Of a DNA stretch of 64,000 nucleotides, positions 17,581 through 28,113 are shown in pieces. Both the position numbers and the translations under genes were made by a program. Position 1 is the stretch's first letter; each line of letters opens with the position of its first letter. The notes under the pieces are model-generated. The model did no database searches. It was not told the DNA's origin and saw nothing but the letters and a program-made list of their open reading frames with translations. Source of the DNA: Streptomyces sp. R21 (GTDB taxonomy: Bacteria; Actinomycetota; Actinomycetes; Streptomycetales; Streptomycetaceae); NCBI RefSeq assembly GCF_041051975.1, contig NZ_CP163435.1:4092001-4156000 (forward strand). Direction: 5' to 3'.

Positions 17581-19815
17581 TCACGACTTCGGCTGGAACG
17601 TCTTGGTCAGCGTCTTCCATGTGGCCTTGCGCAGTTCGCTGTCCCACGCCGAGGCCTTCGCCGTGTACATCAGCCCGTACCCGAGGTGGTCGTTGACGAC
17701 GAAACCGCGGTCTATCGACCGGTACTTGGTCCCGCCGTCCGAGTAGGTGAACTCCCAGTCGGCCGTGTTCCAGCCGCGGTAGTTCACCTTCTCTATGCGG
17801 ATGCGGTGGTACTGCGGCCGCACCATGTACCGCTCTTGGTTCTTCCAGTCCGCGACGGGGTCGTCCTTGGGCGTGGTCGTCCAGCCGACCAACAGCTTCT
17901 GCCCGTCGGGACCGGCGAACCGCGCTCCCGCCGCGCCCGTGGACTGGTACTTCCACCCCTTCGGCAGCCCGATCGAGAACCCCTGACCATCCTTGTACGT
18001 CGTCACGGCGGTGTCGTCCGACTCCTTGCCGTCACTGCCGCTACCGGCGTCCGAACCGCCCGACGCGCTCGCACCCGCGCCCGCCGAACTGCCGTCCCCG
18101 CTCTTGTCCGCGTCCGAACCCGTGGCCGAGCCACCCGACTTGTCGCCGCTGTCCGTGTGCGTACCGCCGCCGGCACCCTTGCCCTTGTCCTTGCCACCGC
18201 TTCCGGCGGTGCTCCCGCTGGAGGCCGCGGCCTTGGTGTCGCTTCCCTTGCCGCTCTTCGACGCGTTGTCGTCGTCGCCACCACCGAGCGTGAGGGCGAG
18301 CACGGTCCCTATCACGGCCAGAACCAGGACGACGGCAACGATGACCAACGTCCGCCGCGGCACCACATCCGTCAGCGGCGCCCGCGGAACGGGCCGCGGT
18401 GGCCGCTCAGGAGCCACAGGCCACCCGGACGCAGGCGCGGACGAACCGGCGGAGCCGGCCACTCCCGCCGACCCCGCTGCAGCCGCCGCCCCCGACTTCC
18501 GAGGTTCCTCCGACCTGGCCTTCGCAGCGGCATCGGCCCCGGCCACCGAACCCGACGCCCCGGCTTTCGCCTCAGTGGAAGCAGAGGGAGAAGCAGAGGG
18601 AGAGGGAGGAGCAACGGGAGGAGCAACGGGAGGAGCAACGGGACCCGCAGAGCCCGCAGGCCTTCCAGCGGCACCCGCCCCCTTGGCCCCCGCCCCCTCA
18701 GCCTTCGCGGCGTCGGTCCCTTCCGCCCCCGTGGACGTGGACTTGGCACGCGCCGCCGAGGTGGCCGCGGCCGTCGCCGCCCCGGCCACCGAGGCGGCCT
18801 TCCGCACGGAACGCAGCGCCCCGCGCAACCGGTCCGCCGCCTCTTCGCCCCGCTTCACCCCGGAGCCGCCCGAACTCCCCTTGCCCGGGGCGTCGTCCGG
18901 CACCGGCGGCAGCGCCACGACCTTCGTCGCGTCCGCCGGCTCGGGCTCGGTCTCCTTGGGCTCAGGCGCGTAGATCACTTCGGTGAGCATCGCCCGGGCG
19001 CGCTCGTTGTCGAGCCGCTGCTCGGGGTCCTTGGCCAGCAGCCCGTAGATGACGGTCTTCAGCGGACCCGCGTTCTTCGGCTCCTCCACCGGCTCGGTCA
19101 TCACCGCGGTGAGCGTCGCGATCGCGGACCCCTTGTCGTACGGGGGTACGCCCTCGACGGACGCGTAGAGCAGACCGCCGAGTGACCACAGGTCGGCCGC
19201 GGGCCCGGGCTTGTGGCCGCGCGCCCGCTCCGGCGAGATGTAGGAGGGCGCGCCGACGAGCATGCCGGTCGAGGTGATGGACGGATCGCCCTCGACCTGC
19301 GCGATGCCGAAGTCGGTGAGAACGACCCGGCCGTCCTCGGACATCAGCACGTTCGACGGCTTCACGTCCCGGTGCAGGATGCCCTCGCGGTGCGCGGAGC
19401 GCAGGACGTCGAGTATCGCGAGCCCCACCTCGGCGGCGCGCTTCGGCGTGAGCAGACCGTCCTCGCGGATGACCTCCGCGAGCGACTTGCCCTCGACGAG
19501 CTCCATCACGATCCAGGGCCGGTTGTCCTCGTCGACCACATCGAAGACCGTCACCGCGCCGTTGTTGCGGATCCTGGCGATCGCCTTGGCCTCACGCAAC
19601 GTGCGCGTGATCAGCCGGCGCTTCTCGTCCTCGTCGATGCTCGACGGGAACCGCAGCTCCTTGACGGCGACCGTGCGACCCAGGGTCTCGTCCTCGGCGC
19701 GCCACACCGTGCCCATGCCGCCGCGACCGAGAACGTCCCCCAGCCGGTACCGCCCGGCGAGGAGACGTTCGCTCTTGTCCTGACGGGATGCTCCCGCCCG
19801 CTCCGCCTCCGACAT
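17581..19815 (-). CDS. Membrane Ser/Thr protein kinase, array member 5
   Basis: About 744 residues; the ATG at 19815 is preceded by GAGGGG, with another ATG at 19827. The kinase domain (about 20-285) is intact: LGRGGMGTVW, VAVKEL, HRDVKPSNVLM, LTDFGIAQ. A very long Ala/Ser/Pro-rich cytoplasmic linker (about 290-480) includes a short tandem PVAPPVAPPVAPP stretch, encoded by near-identical 15-base repeats around 18605-18650. One transmembrane helix (TLVIVAVVLVLAVIGTVLAL, about 485-510) is followed by a Gly/Ser/Asp/Lys-rich spacer and an external domain opening GFSIGLPKGWKYQ. It is first in transcription order of the array, probably transcribed from the roughly 200-base gap after 19815. Confidence 0.88.
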   Translation of the reverse strand: MSEAERAGASRQDKSERLLAGRYRLGDVLGRGGMGTVWRAEDETLGRTVAVKELRFPSSIDEDEKRRLITRTLREAKAIARIRNNGAVTVFDVVDEDNRPWIVMELVEGKSLAEVIREDGLLTPKRAAEVGLAILDVLRSAHREGILHRDVKPSNVLMSEDGRVVLTDFGIAQVEGDPSITSTGMLVGAPSYISPERARGHKPGPAADLWSLGGLLYASVEGVPPYDKGSAIATLTAVMTEPVEEPKNAGPLKTVIYGLLAKDPEQRLDNERARAMLTEVIYAPEPKETEPEPADATKVVALPPVPDDAPGKGSSGGSGVKRGEEAADRLRGALRSVRKAASVAGAATAAATSAARAKSTSTGAEGTDAAKAEGAGAKGAGAAGRPAGSAGPVAPPVAPPVAPPSPSASPSASTEAKAGASGSVAGADAAAKARSEEPRKSGAAAAAGSAGVAGSAGSSAPASGWPVAPERPPRPVPRAPLTDVVPRRTLVIVAVVLVLAVIGTVLALTLGGGDDDNASKSGKGSDTKAAASSGSTAGSGGKDKGKGAGGGTHTDSGDKSGGSATGSDADKSGDGSSAGAGASASGGSDAGSGSDGKESDDTAVTTYKDGQGFSIGLPKGWKYQSTGAAGARFAGPDGQKLLVGWTTTPKDDPVADWKNQERYMVRPQYHRIRIEKVNYRGWNTADWEFTYSDGGTKYRSIDRGFVVNDHLGYGLMYTAKASAWDSELRKATWKTLTKTFQPKS

Positions 19816-20031
19816 GCGTCCCCTCATGCAACCCGCCCTGACAGAGCCTCCATTGTCCCTCACCCGACAAGCGCTCAACGCCCAGGGTGCCCCTGGCGCA
19901 CCGACCACCCGGCCCCGATGCACCCCGTCACCGGACGGCTACGCGACCCGTACGGCGCCGCTGACGCGGAGACCGACCGCCACGCGCAGCGCGCCGTCGA
20001 GCATGATGGACCGCGACAAGGGAGGACCGCG

Positions 20032-21084
20032 ATGCCGCTGCCCCGGACACTCCGGACACTGCTGGCCATACCCCTGTCCCTGGCCCTGCTCGGCCTGGCC
20101 CCGGCGGGCTCCCAGGCGCCCGCGCCGCCGACCTCGGACGCCACGCTCGCCCTCCTCGTCACCCGCGGAAAGGCCCCGGCCGCGGCCCTGCTGGCCCGTG
20201 AGGAATCCGGCTCGCGCTTCGCCCGCGCGGGTCACGGAATCGCTCGCGCCGACCACTTCCGCGCCGGCAGCATCACGAAGACGTTCATCGCGACGGTCGT
20301 ACTGCAACTGGCCGACGAGCACCGGCTGTCGCTGTCCGACTCCGTGGACGCCCACCTTCCGGGCCTGGTCCGCGGCGCCGGCAACGACGGCCGCCGTCTG
20401 ACGCTGCGTGCCCTGCTCACCCACACCAGCGGCCTCCACGACTTCACCGCGGACACCGGGGGCACCGTCCCTGTCACCCCGCTTCAGGCCGTACGCATCG
20501 CGCTCACCCATCCCCCGGCCGACCGCGGCCGCTTCGCCTACTCGAACACCAACTACGTCCTGCTCGGCATGGTCGTTCACCAGGTGACCGGCCACTCGTA
20601 CGCCGCCGAGGCCGAGCGCCGCATCATCACTCCCCTCCGTCTGAAGGGCACCTCCTTCCCGGGCGCCCGCTCCTCGCTGCCCTCGCCGCACGGACGCGCC
20701 TACACCGCCGACGGCTCGGACGTCACCGATCTCGACCCGCGCGTGGCCGGCGCGGCGGGCGAGCTGGTCACCACCCTCGACGACCTGGACCGCTTCTACG
20801 CCGCCCTGCTCGGCGGCGAGCTGCTGCCGCCGAGCGGACTGCGCGAGATGCTCAACACCAAGGCCGCACACGGCTCGTACGGCATGGGCCTCTTCCCGGT
20901 GACGCTGCCGTGCGGCACCACGGTGTGGGGACACAACGGCCGGATCTCCGGCAGCTACGTGCGCACCGCGGCCACCGTCGACGGTCGTCGTGTCCTCACC
21001 TTCCGGGTGAACACGGACGGGATCTCAGAACCGGACCTCGAACCCGCCCTGCTCGCCGCCGAGTTCTGCCCCCGCACCCCGTAG
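20032..21084 (+). CDS. Secreted serine hydrolase, beta-lactamase/D-Ala-D-Ala carboxypeptidase fold
   Basis: 350 residues; ATG five bases after GGAGGA. A signal peptide (PRTLRTLLAIPLSLALLGLAP) is followed by the three signatures of the family: S-x-x-K in AGSITKTF (about residue 83), Y-S-N in FAYSNTNY (about 180) and H-N-G in WGHNGRI (about 305). These are the active-site Ser/Lys, Tyr and oxyanion-side triad of class C-type carboxypeptidases and esterases, including streptomycete R61-type enzymes. The length fits. It probably trims peptidoglycan stem peptides outside the cell. It is transcribed divergently from the kinase array and convergent to glpD. Confidence 0.87.
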   Translation: MPLPRTLRTLLAIPLSLALLGLAPAGSQAPAPPTSDATLALLVTRGKAPAAALLAREESGSRFARAGHGIARADHFRAGSITKTFIATVVLQLADEHRLSLSDSVDAHLPGLVRGAGNDGRRLTLRALLTHTSGLHDFTADTGGTVPVTPLQAVRIALTHPPADRGRFAYSNTNYVLLGMVVHQVTGHSYAAEAERRIITPLRLKGTSFPGARSSLPSPHGRAYTADGSDVTDLDPRVAGAAGELVTTLDDLDRFYAALLGGELLPPSGLREMLNTKAAHGSYGMGLFPVTLPCGTTVWGHNGRISGSYVRTAATVDGRRVLTFRVNTDGISEPDLEPALLAAEFCPRTP

Positions 21085-21152
21085 AACGGACGGGTTCCGA
21101 GCAAAGATCCCAGCTCACGACACTCGTTCGAGTGAAAGCCTCGGCGACCGGG

Positions 21153-22859
21153 CTACAGCGGCACGATGTCCGGTGCCCCCAGCCGCGCCGCGTCCGCCGT
21201 CAGGTCGTCCGGCTGGCGCTGCGACTCGCGCTCCGCCTCCACCCGCTTCTCGTAGTGCTCGACCTCCCGCTCGATCTGGTCCTTGTCCCAGCCGAGCACC
21301 GGCGCCATCAGTTCGGCGGCCTCGCGGGCGCTGCGCGTCCCCCGGTCGAAGGTCTCGATGGAGATGCGCGTCCGCCGGGTGAGCACGTCGTCCAGGTGCC
21401 GGGCCCCCTCGTGCGAGGCGGCGTAGACGATCTCGGCCTTCAGATAGTCCTCGGCGGCGGGAAGGGGTTCGCCGAGGGCGGGGTCGGCGGCGATGAGGTC
21501 GAGGACCTCCTCGGCGAGGGCCCCGAAACGGTTCAACAGGTGTTCCACGCGCACCACATGGAGGCCGGTGCGCGCCGCGATCCGCGCTCGCGCGTTCCAC
21601 AGCGCCCGGTATCCCTCCGCCCCGAGCAGCGGCACGTCCTCGGTGACGCACTCGGCGACGCGCTGGTCGAGGCCGTGCACCGCCTCGTCCACCGCGTCCT
21701 TGGCCATGACCCGGTACGTCGTGTACTTACCGCCGGCCACCACCACCAGCCCCGGCACCGGATGGGCGACGGTGTGCTCGCGCGAGAGCTTGCTGGTGGC
21801 GTCCGACTCGCCGGCGAGCAGCGGCCGCAGCCCCGCGTACACCCCCTGGACGTCGTCGCGGGTGAGGGGCACGGCGAGCACCGAGTTCACATGTTCCAGC
21901 AGATAGTCGATGTCCGCGCTGGACGCCGCCGGATGTGCCTTGTCGAGGTCCCAGTCGGTGTCCGTGGTGCCCACGATCCAGTGCCGCCCCCACGGGATCA
22001 CGAACAGCACGGATTTCTCGGTGCGCAGGATCAGCCCACTCGTGGAGTTGATCCGGTCCTTCGGTACGACCAAATGGATGCCCTTGGACGCCCGTACGTG
22101 GAACTGCCCCCGCTCCCCGACCATCGCCTGGGTGTCGTCCGTCCACACGCCCGTGGCGTTCACGACCTGCTTGGCGCGGATCTCGTACTCCCCGCCGCCC
22201 TCGCCATCCTGCACCCTGGCACCGACAACGCGTTCGCCCTCGCGCAGGAAGCCGGTGACACGCGCGCGGTTGGCGACCTTCGCGCCGTACGAGGCGGCCG
22301 TGCGCACCAGCGTCGCCACGTAGCGGGCGTCGTCCATCTGGGCGTCGTAGTACTGCAGCGCTCCGACCAGCGCGTCCTTCTTCAGGGCGGGGGCGACGCG
22401 CAGGGCGTGGCGGCGGGAGAGATGGCGGTGCATGGGCAGGCCCCGGCCGTGTCCGCGCGCCATCGACATGCCGTCGTAGAGGGCGACGCCCGATCCCGCG
22501 TAGAGCCGCTCCCAGCCCTTGTGCTGGAGCGGGTAGAGGAACGGCACGGGCTTCACGAGGTGCGGGGCCAGCCGCTCCAGCAGCAGCCCACGCTCCTTCA
22601 GCGCCTCGCGCACGAGCGCGAAGTCGAGCATCTCCAGATAGCGCAGCCCGCCGTGGATCAGCTTGCTGGACCTGCTCGACGTACCCGACGCCCAGTCACG
22701 CGCCTCCACCAGGCCGGTGGACAGGCCGCGTGTCACGGCGTCGAGCGCGGTGCCCGCACCGACCACCCCCGCGCCCACGACCAGCACATCCAGCTCGCGC
22801 TCGGCCATGGCCGCAAGTGACTCGGCTCGCTCCGCAGGCCCAAGTGTTGCTGTCCTCAC
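21153..22859 (-). CDS. glpD: Aerobic glycerol-3-phosphate dehydrogenase
   Basis: 568 residues, the normal size for GlpD. The GTG at 22859 lies five bases after GGGAGG; the longer in-frame extension has no such site. The FAD-binding VVGAGVVGAGTALDA is at about residues 28-42, and SGTSSRSSKLIHGG, GIHLVVPKDR and WIVGTTDTDWD are family signatures. The C-terminal third is the helical GlpD domain. The enzyme oxidises sn-glycerol-3-phosphate to dihydroxyacetone phosphate at the membrane and passes electrons to the quinone pool. No glpF or glpK is adjacent. Confidence 0.93.
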   Translation of the reverse strand: MRTATLGPAERAESLAAMAERELDVLVVGAGVVGAGTALDAVTRGLSTGLVEARDWASGTSSRSSKLIHGGLRYLEMLDFALVREALKERGLLLERLAPHLVKPVPFLYPLQHKGWERLYAGSGVALYDGMSMARGHGRGLPMHRHLSRRHALRVAPALKKDALVGALQYYDAQMDDARYVATLVRTAASYGAKVANRARVTGFLREGERVVGARVQDGEGGGEYEIRAKQVVNATGVWTDDTQAMVGERGQFHVRASKGIHLVVPKDRINSTSGLILRTEKSVLFVIPWGRHWIVGTTDTDWDLDKAHPAASSADIDYLLEHVNSVLAVPLTRDDVQGVYAGLRPLLAGESDATSKLSREHTVAHPVPGLVVVAGGKYTTYRVMAKDAVDEAVHGLDQRVAECVTEDVPLLGAEGYRALWNARARIAARTGLHVVRVEHLLNRFGALAEEVLDLIAADPALGEPLPAAEDYLKAEIVYAASHEGARHLDDVLTRRTRISIETFDRGTRSAREAAELMAPVLGWDKDQIEREVEHYEKRVEAERESQRQPDDLTADAARLGAPDIVPL

Positions 22860-23118
22860 CGCTGCCTCCCGCTGTCTGTCGCGCTGGCCACACCTGTCCG
22901 GCGAGGCTCGGTCCACGTCCCCCTGCCCAAAGTCTGACCGTGTTGCCCGTCTTCGGCCACCACCCGCCCCCAGCCTGTGGACAACACTCACGGAAACTCG
23001 CTCAACCAATCCCGCAAATCGGTCATATTTACTCCTAGTCTGACATTGCGCTCGCCCATCCTGTCCACAGGGCTTGCGTACCTGTCCCGCTTCGGCTACT
23101 GGGAAGGACGGCCACGCC

Positions 23119-24327
23119 ATGCCCGCAGATCTCGCCGTCATCGGACTCGGACATCTCGGCCTGCCCCTGGCCCAGGCCGCCGTCGCCGCCGGCATCCCCA
23201 CGCTCGGCTACAAGACCGGGCCGGAAGGCGGCTCTCTCACCCCCGCCGAACTGCGCCGGATGCTCTCGGGGGGCTTCCGGCCGACCAGCAACCCCGTCGA
23301 ACTCGGCCGGGTCCGCACCGCCGTCATCTGCGCGCCGACCCCACGGGGCGCGGACGGCGGCCTCGACCTCGGTCAAGTGGCCGCGGCAGCCCGCACGCTG
23401 GCCGCGCGGCTGCGCCCGCACACCACGGTCATCCTGGAGTCGCCGGTGCAGCCCGGCACCACCGAGGAGTTCCTGCGGCCGCTCCTCGAACAGGGGTCCG
23501 GGCTGCGCGCGGGCCGCGACTTCCACCTCGCGTACTCGCCCAGCCGGGTCGACCCCGGCAACCGCGGCTTCGGCCCCGCCAACACCCCGAAGGTCATCGG
23601 CGGCCTGACCTCCGCCTGCACCGAGTCGGCCGCCGCCTTCTACGGGCGCCTCACCGACAAGGTGGTACGCGCGCGTGGCCCCCGCGAAGCGGAGACCGTG
23701 CAGCTCCTGGAGACCAACTTCCGGCACGTCAACATCGCCCTGGTCAACGAAATGGCCGTCCTCTGCCATGAGTTGGGCGTCGACCTGTGGGACGTCATCC
23801 GCTGCGCGGAGACCAAGCCGTTCGGCTTCCAGGCGTTCCGGCCCGGCCCCGGGGTCGGCGGCCACGCCGTCCCCCAGGACCTGACCGGCCACGCGGGCCG
23901 CACCCTGCGCATGGTCGAACTCGCCCAGCAGGTCAACAGCCACATGCCGCAGTACGTCATCCAGCGCGCCGCCACGCTCCTGAACGAGCACGGCAAGTCG
24001 GCCCGCGGCGCGCGTGTGCTCCTCCTCGGTGTCACGTACAAAGCGGACCTCGCCGACCAACAGGGCACCCCCGCGCACGAGATCGCCGTCCGTCTGATGG
24101 AACTCGGCGCGTCCGTCAGCTACCACGACCCGCACATCCCCGCCTGGAGCGTCCTCGGCCGTCCCGTCCCGCGCGCCGACTCCCTCTACGAGGCGGCGGC
24201 CGACGCCGACCTCACGATCCTGCTCCAGCAACACCGCACGTACGACCTCCAAGGGCTGTCCGTGAAGGCCCAACTCCTGCTGGACACAAGGGGAGCGACT
24301 CCCACCGGGGCGGCACACCGGCTCTGA
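23119..24327 (+). CDS. Nucleotide-sugar dehydrogenase homologue lacking catalytic residues
   Basis: 402 residues; ATG ten bases after GGAAGGA. It has the three-domain layout of UDP-glucose/UDP-ManNAc dehydrogenases: an N-terminal Rossmann fold (AVIGLGHLGLPLAQAA), a central helical domain (ETNFRHVNIALVNEM) and a C-terminal UDP-binding fold (LLLGVTYKADLADQQGTPA). The key residues are changed: the acidic NAD-ribose position after the second strand is Lys32 (GYKTG), the catalytic Lys is Gln195 (ETVQLLE) and the thiol nucleophile in the GGHCxPxD motif is Ala250 (GGHAVPQD). The four-electron oxidation needs that cysteine, so this product is unlikely to be a normal UDP-sugar dehydrogenase. Reading frame and codon use are intact, which argues for a maintained, altered function. 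Confidence 0.85.
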   Translation: MPADLAVIGLGHLGLPLAQAAVAAGIPTLGYKTGPEGGSLTPAELRRMLSGGFRPTSNPVELGRVRTAVICAPTPRGADGGLDLGQVAAAARTLAARLRPHTTVILESPVQPGTTEEFLRPLLEQGSGLRAGRDFHLAYSPSRVDPGNRGFGPANTPKVIGGLTSACTESAAAFYGRLTDKVVRARGPREAETVQLLETNFRHVNIALVNEMAVLCHELGVDLWDVIRCAETKPFGFQAFRPGPGVGGHAVPQDLTGHAGRTLRMVELAQQVNSHMPQYVIQRAATLLNEHGKSARGARVLLLGVTYKADLADQQGTPAHEIAVRLMELGASVSYHDPHIPAWSVLGRPVPRADSLYEAAADADLTILLQQHRTYDLQGLSVKAQLLLDTRGATPTGAAHRL

Positions 24328-24460
24328 CCCCTCCGAGGGCCCGGAAATCCGCGTGTCCGGATGTCGTACGCGCCTGCTAATGTGCGGCAGCTCTCGCACA
24401 CAAGTGCGTTCGCATTCCCGGCGTGTCCCCGCGCACGCCTGCGTCCCTGGGGGGAACCAC

Positions 24461-25021
24461 ATGAGTCAGTCCTCGCCGCCGCCGTCCGGTCCGCCGGTCG
24501 ACAACCCGTACGCCGGCCAGCCCGGTCAGCAGGCCGCGCCGCCCCAGCCCGGCTTCCCGCAGCAGGGTGCGCCCCAGCCGGGCTTCCCGATGGCCCCGAC
24601 CGCGCCGGCCGCTCCGGTGCGCAACAACCTGGTCCTCGGCCTGGCCGCGGCCGTCGGCGCCGCGGTGGTCGCCGCGGGCATCTATGGCGTCATCATCGGC
24701 GCCACCAAGCACGAGATCGGCTATGCCGCCGTCGGCGTCGGCTTCCTGATCGGCATCGCCGCCGGCCGCGTCGGTGGCCGCAACCCGATCCTGCCCGTGG
24801 TGAGCGCCGTTCTGTCGCTGGGCGCGGTCTACCTCGGCCAGCTGGTCGGCGAGGCCATGATCGGCGCCAAGGAGACCGCGTTCACCTTCAACGAGCTCTT
24901 CTTCGATCACTTCGACGTCATCCAGGAGGCCTGGAAGGCCGAGGCCGACCCGCTGACCTTCCTCTTCTTCGCGATCGCCGCCTACGTGGCGTTCACGAGC
25001 GCCCGGAAGGCCGGTCAGTAA
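24461..25021 (+). CDS. Small integral membrane protein with Pro/Gln-rich N-terminus
   Basis: 186 residues; the ATG follows GGGGGGAA. Residues 1-45 are a cytoplasmic Pro/Gly/Gln-rich tail (QPGFPQQGAPQPGFP-like). At least three hydrophobic segments follow (LVLGLAAAVGAAVVAAGIYGVII, AAVGVGFLIGIAAG, PVVSAVLSLGAVYLGQLVG), then an amphipathic stretch rich in Phe and acidic residues and a final hydrophobic segment (LTFLFFAIAAYVAF). I do not recognise the family. It is monocistronic, ending at a strong two-way terminator. Confidence 0.8.
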   Translation: MSQSSPPPSGPPVDNPYAGQPGQQAAPPQPGFPQQGAPQPGFPMAPTAPAAPVRNNLVLGLAAAVGAAVVAAGIYGVIIGATKHEIGYAAVGVGFLIGIAAGRVGGRNPILPVVSAVLSLGAVYLGQLVGEAMIGAKETAFTFNELFFDHFDVIQEAWKAEADPLTFLFFAIAAYVAFTSARKAGQ

Positions 25022-25036
25022 CCGCGCAGGAACACA

Positions 25037-25076
25037 GCGAAGGGCCCGTCCACCACGAGGTGGGCGGGCCCTTCGC
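25037..25076. terminator. Bidirectional terminator between the membrane protein gene and guaB3
   Basis: An 18-base stem (25037-25054 with 25059-25076, one G-U pair) with a 4-base loop, lying between two convergent stops. GC-rich, without a long U-tract. Confidence 0.75.
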
Positions 25077-25086
25077 GTCAGACAGG

Positions 25087-26211
25087 TCAGCGCTTGTGCT
25101 GCGAGTCAGCCACCGTCACCTCGACGCGCTGGAACTCCTTCAGCTCGCTGTAGCCCGTGGTGGCCATGGCTCGGCGCAGGGCGCCGAAGATGTTCATGGA
25201 GCCGTCGGGGATGTGCGAGGGGCCGGTGAGGATCTCCTCGATGGTGCCCACGGTGCCGAGGTCGACCTTCTTGCCGCGCGGCAGCTCCTCGTTGACGGCC
25301 TCCATGCCCCAGTGGTGGCCCTTGCCGGGCGCGTCGGTGCCGCGGGCCAGCGGGGAGCCCATCATCACCGAGTCGGCGCCGCAGGCGATCGCCTTGGGGA
25401 GGTCGCCGGACCAGCCGACGCCGCCGTCCGCGATGACGTGCACGTACCGGCCGCCGGACTCGTCCATGTAGTCCCGGCGGGCCGCGGCGACATCCGCCAC
25501 CGCCGTCGCCATGGGGACCTGGATGCCCAGCACGTTGCGCGTGGTGTGCGCGGCGCCGCCGCCGAAGCCGACGAGGACGCCGGCAGCGCCGGTGCGCATC
25601 AGGTGCAGGGCCGCGGTGTACGTGGCGCAGCCGCCGACGATGACCGGGACGTCGAGCTCGTAGATGAACTGCTTCAGGTTCAGCGGCTCCGCGGCGCCCG
25701 AGACGTGCTCGGCCGACACCGTCGTACCGCGGATGACGAAGATGTCCACGCCCGCGTCGACGACGGCCTTGGAGAACTGCGCCGTGCGCTGCGGGGAGAG
25801 CGCGGCGGCGGTGACGACGCCCGAGTCGCGCACCTCCTTGATGCGCTGCCCGATCAGCTCCTCCTTGATGGGAGCCGCGTAGATCTCCTGGAGGCGGCGC
25901 GTCGCGGTCTCCGAGTCGAGCCCAGCGATCTCGTCGAGCAGCGGCTGCGGGTCCTCGTACCGCGTCCACAGGCCCTCGAGGTTCAGGACGCCCAGGCCGC
26001 CCAGCTCGCCGATACGGATCGCGGTGGCCGGGGAGACGACCGAGTCCATGGGAGCGGCCAGGAACGGCAGCTCGAAGCGGTAGGCGTCGATCTGCCAGGC
26101 GATCGAGACCTCCTTCGGGTCCCGCGTACGACGGCTCGGGACGACGGCGATGTCGTCGAAGGCGTACGCCCGGCGGCCGCGCTTGCCGCGCCCGATCTCG
26201 ATCTCAGTCAC
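25087..26211 (-). CDS. guaB3: GuaB3 family, IMP dehydrogenase-related protein without CBS domains
   Basis: 374 residues; GTG start eight bases after GAGGGAAAGG. The TIM-barrel is clear: FDDIAVVPSRRT near the start, FLAAPMDSV and VIADGGVGWSGD. It has no CBS pair, which explains its size against guaB (502). The catalytic loop, GPGSICTTR in guaB, reads GGGAAHTTR here, so the active-site cysteine is absent. It lies downstream of guaB on the same strand behind a terminator, as in mycobacteria. It probably has a regulatory or altered role in guanine nucleotide metabolism; standard IMP dehydrogenase activity is doubtful. Confidence 0.88.
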   Translation of the reverse strand: MTEIEIGRGKRGRRAYAFDDIAVVPSRRTRDPKEVSIAWQIDAYRFELPFLAAPMDSVVSPATAIRIGELGGLGVLNLEGLWTRYEDPQPLLDEIAGLDSETATRRLQEIYAAPIKEELIGQRIKEVRDSGVVTAAALSPQRTAQFSKAVVDAGVDIFVIRGTTVSAEHVSGAAEPLNLKQFIYELDVPVIVGGCATYTAALHLMRTGAAGVLVGFGGGAAHTTRNVLGIQVPMATAVADVAAARRDYMDESGGRYVHVIADGGVGWSGDLPKAIACGADSVMMGSPLARGTDAPGKGHHWGMEAVNEELPRGKKVDLGTVGTIEEILTGPSHIPDGSMNIFGALRRAMATTGYSELKEFQRVEVTVADSQHKR

Positions 26212-26267
26212 GTGTGTGGCCTTTCCCTCTTCGTTGCAGCGCCTCCCAGTATCCCCGACGCATACGA

Positions 26268-26303
26268 CAAGGGCGGCCCCGGAACCCTCCGGGGCCGCCC
26301 TTG
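26268..26303 (-). terminator. Terminator downstream of guaB
   Basis: A perfect 16-base stem (26268-26283 with 26288-26303) and 4-base loop between the guaB stop and the guaB3 start, both on the minus strand. It should separate the two genes into distinct transcripts. Confidence 0.7.
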
Positions 26304-26359
26304 GACGTACTCCACGCGCGCGTGGAGATCGTTTACAGCATCGCTTACAGGCTTTACAG

Positions 26360-27910
<1,551 letters not shown>

Positions 27911-28052
27911 CTAACGGGAAGCAGGGCTCTCTCATTCCACGGTTGAGGGTGCCCCTGAGCTTCGTATGTTCGTACGGGACCGGTGCGCCGCCTGTTCATC
28001 CGGCGACCGCGGAGACGGGTGACACCCTGACCGGGAACCGGGTCGGGGACTG

Positions 28053-28088
28053 CTCGGCACCGACGGACACCGCCGTGTCGGCCGAGCG
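28053..28088 (-). terminator. Candidate terminator downstream of sigD
   Basis: GCTCGGC (28053-28059) pairs with GCCGAGC (28082-28088), enclosing a smaller GACAC/GTGTC stem-loop. It lies in the 245-base gap between the sigma gene stop and guaB on the minus strand. There is no U-tract. Confidence 0.4.
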
Positions 28089-28113
28089 CCGTCGCCGTAG
28101 GAAGGGCACCGCC

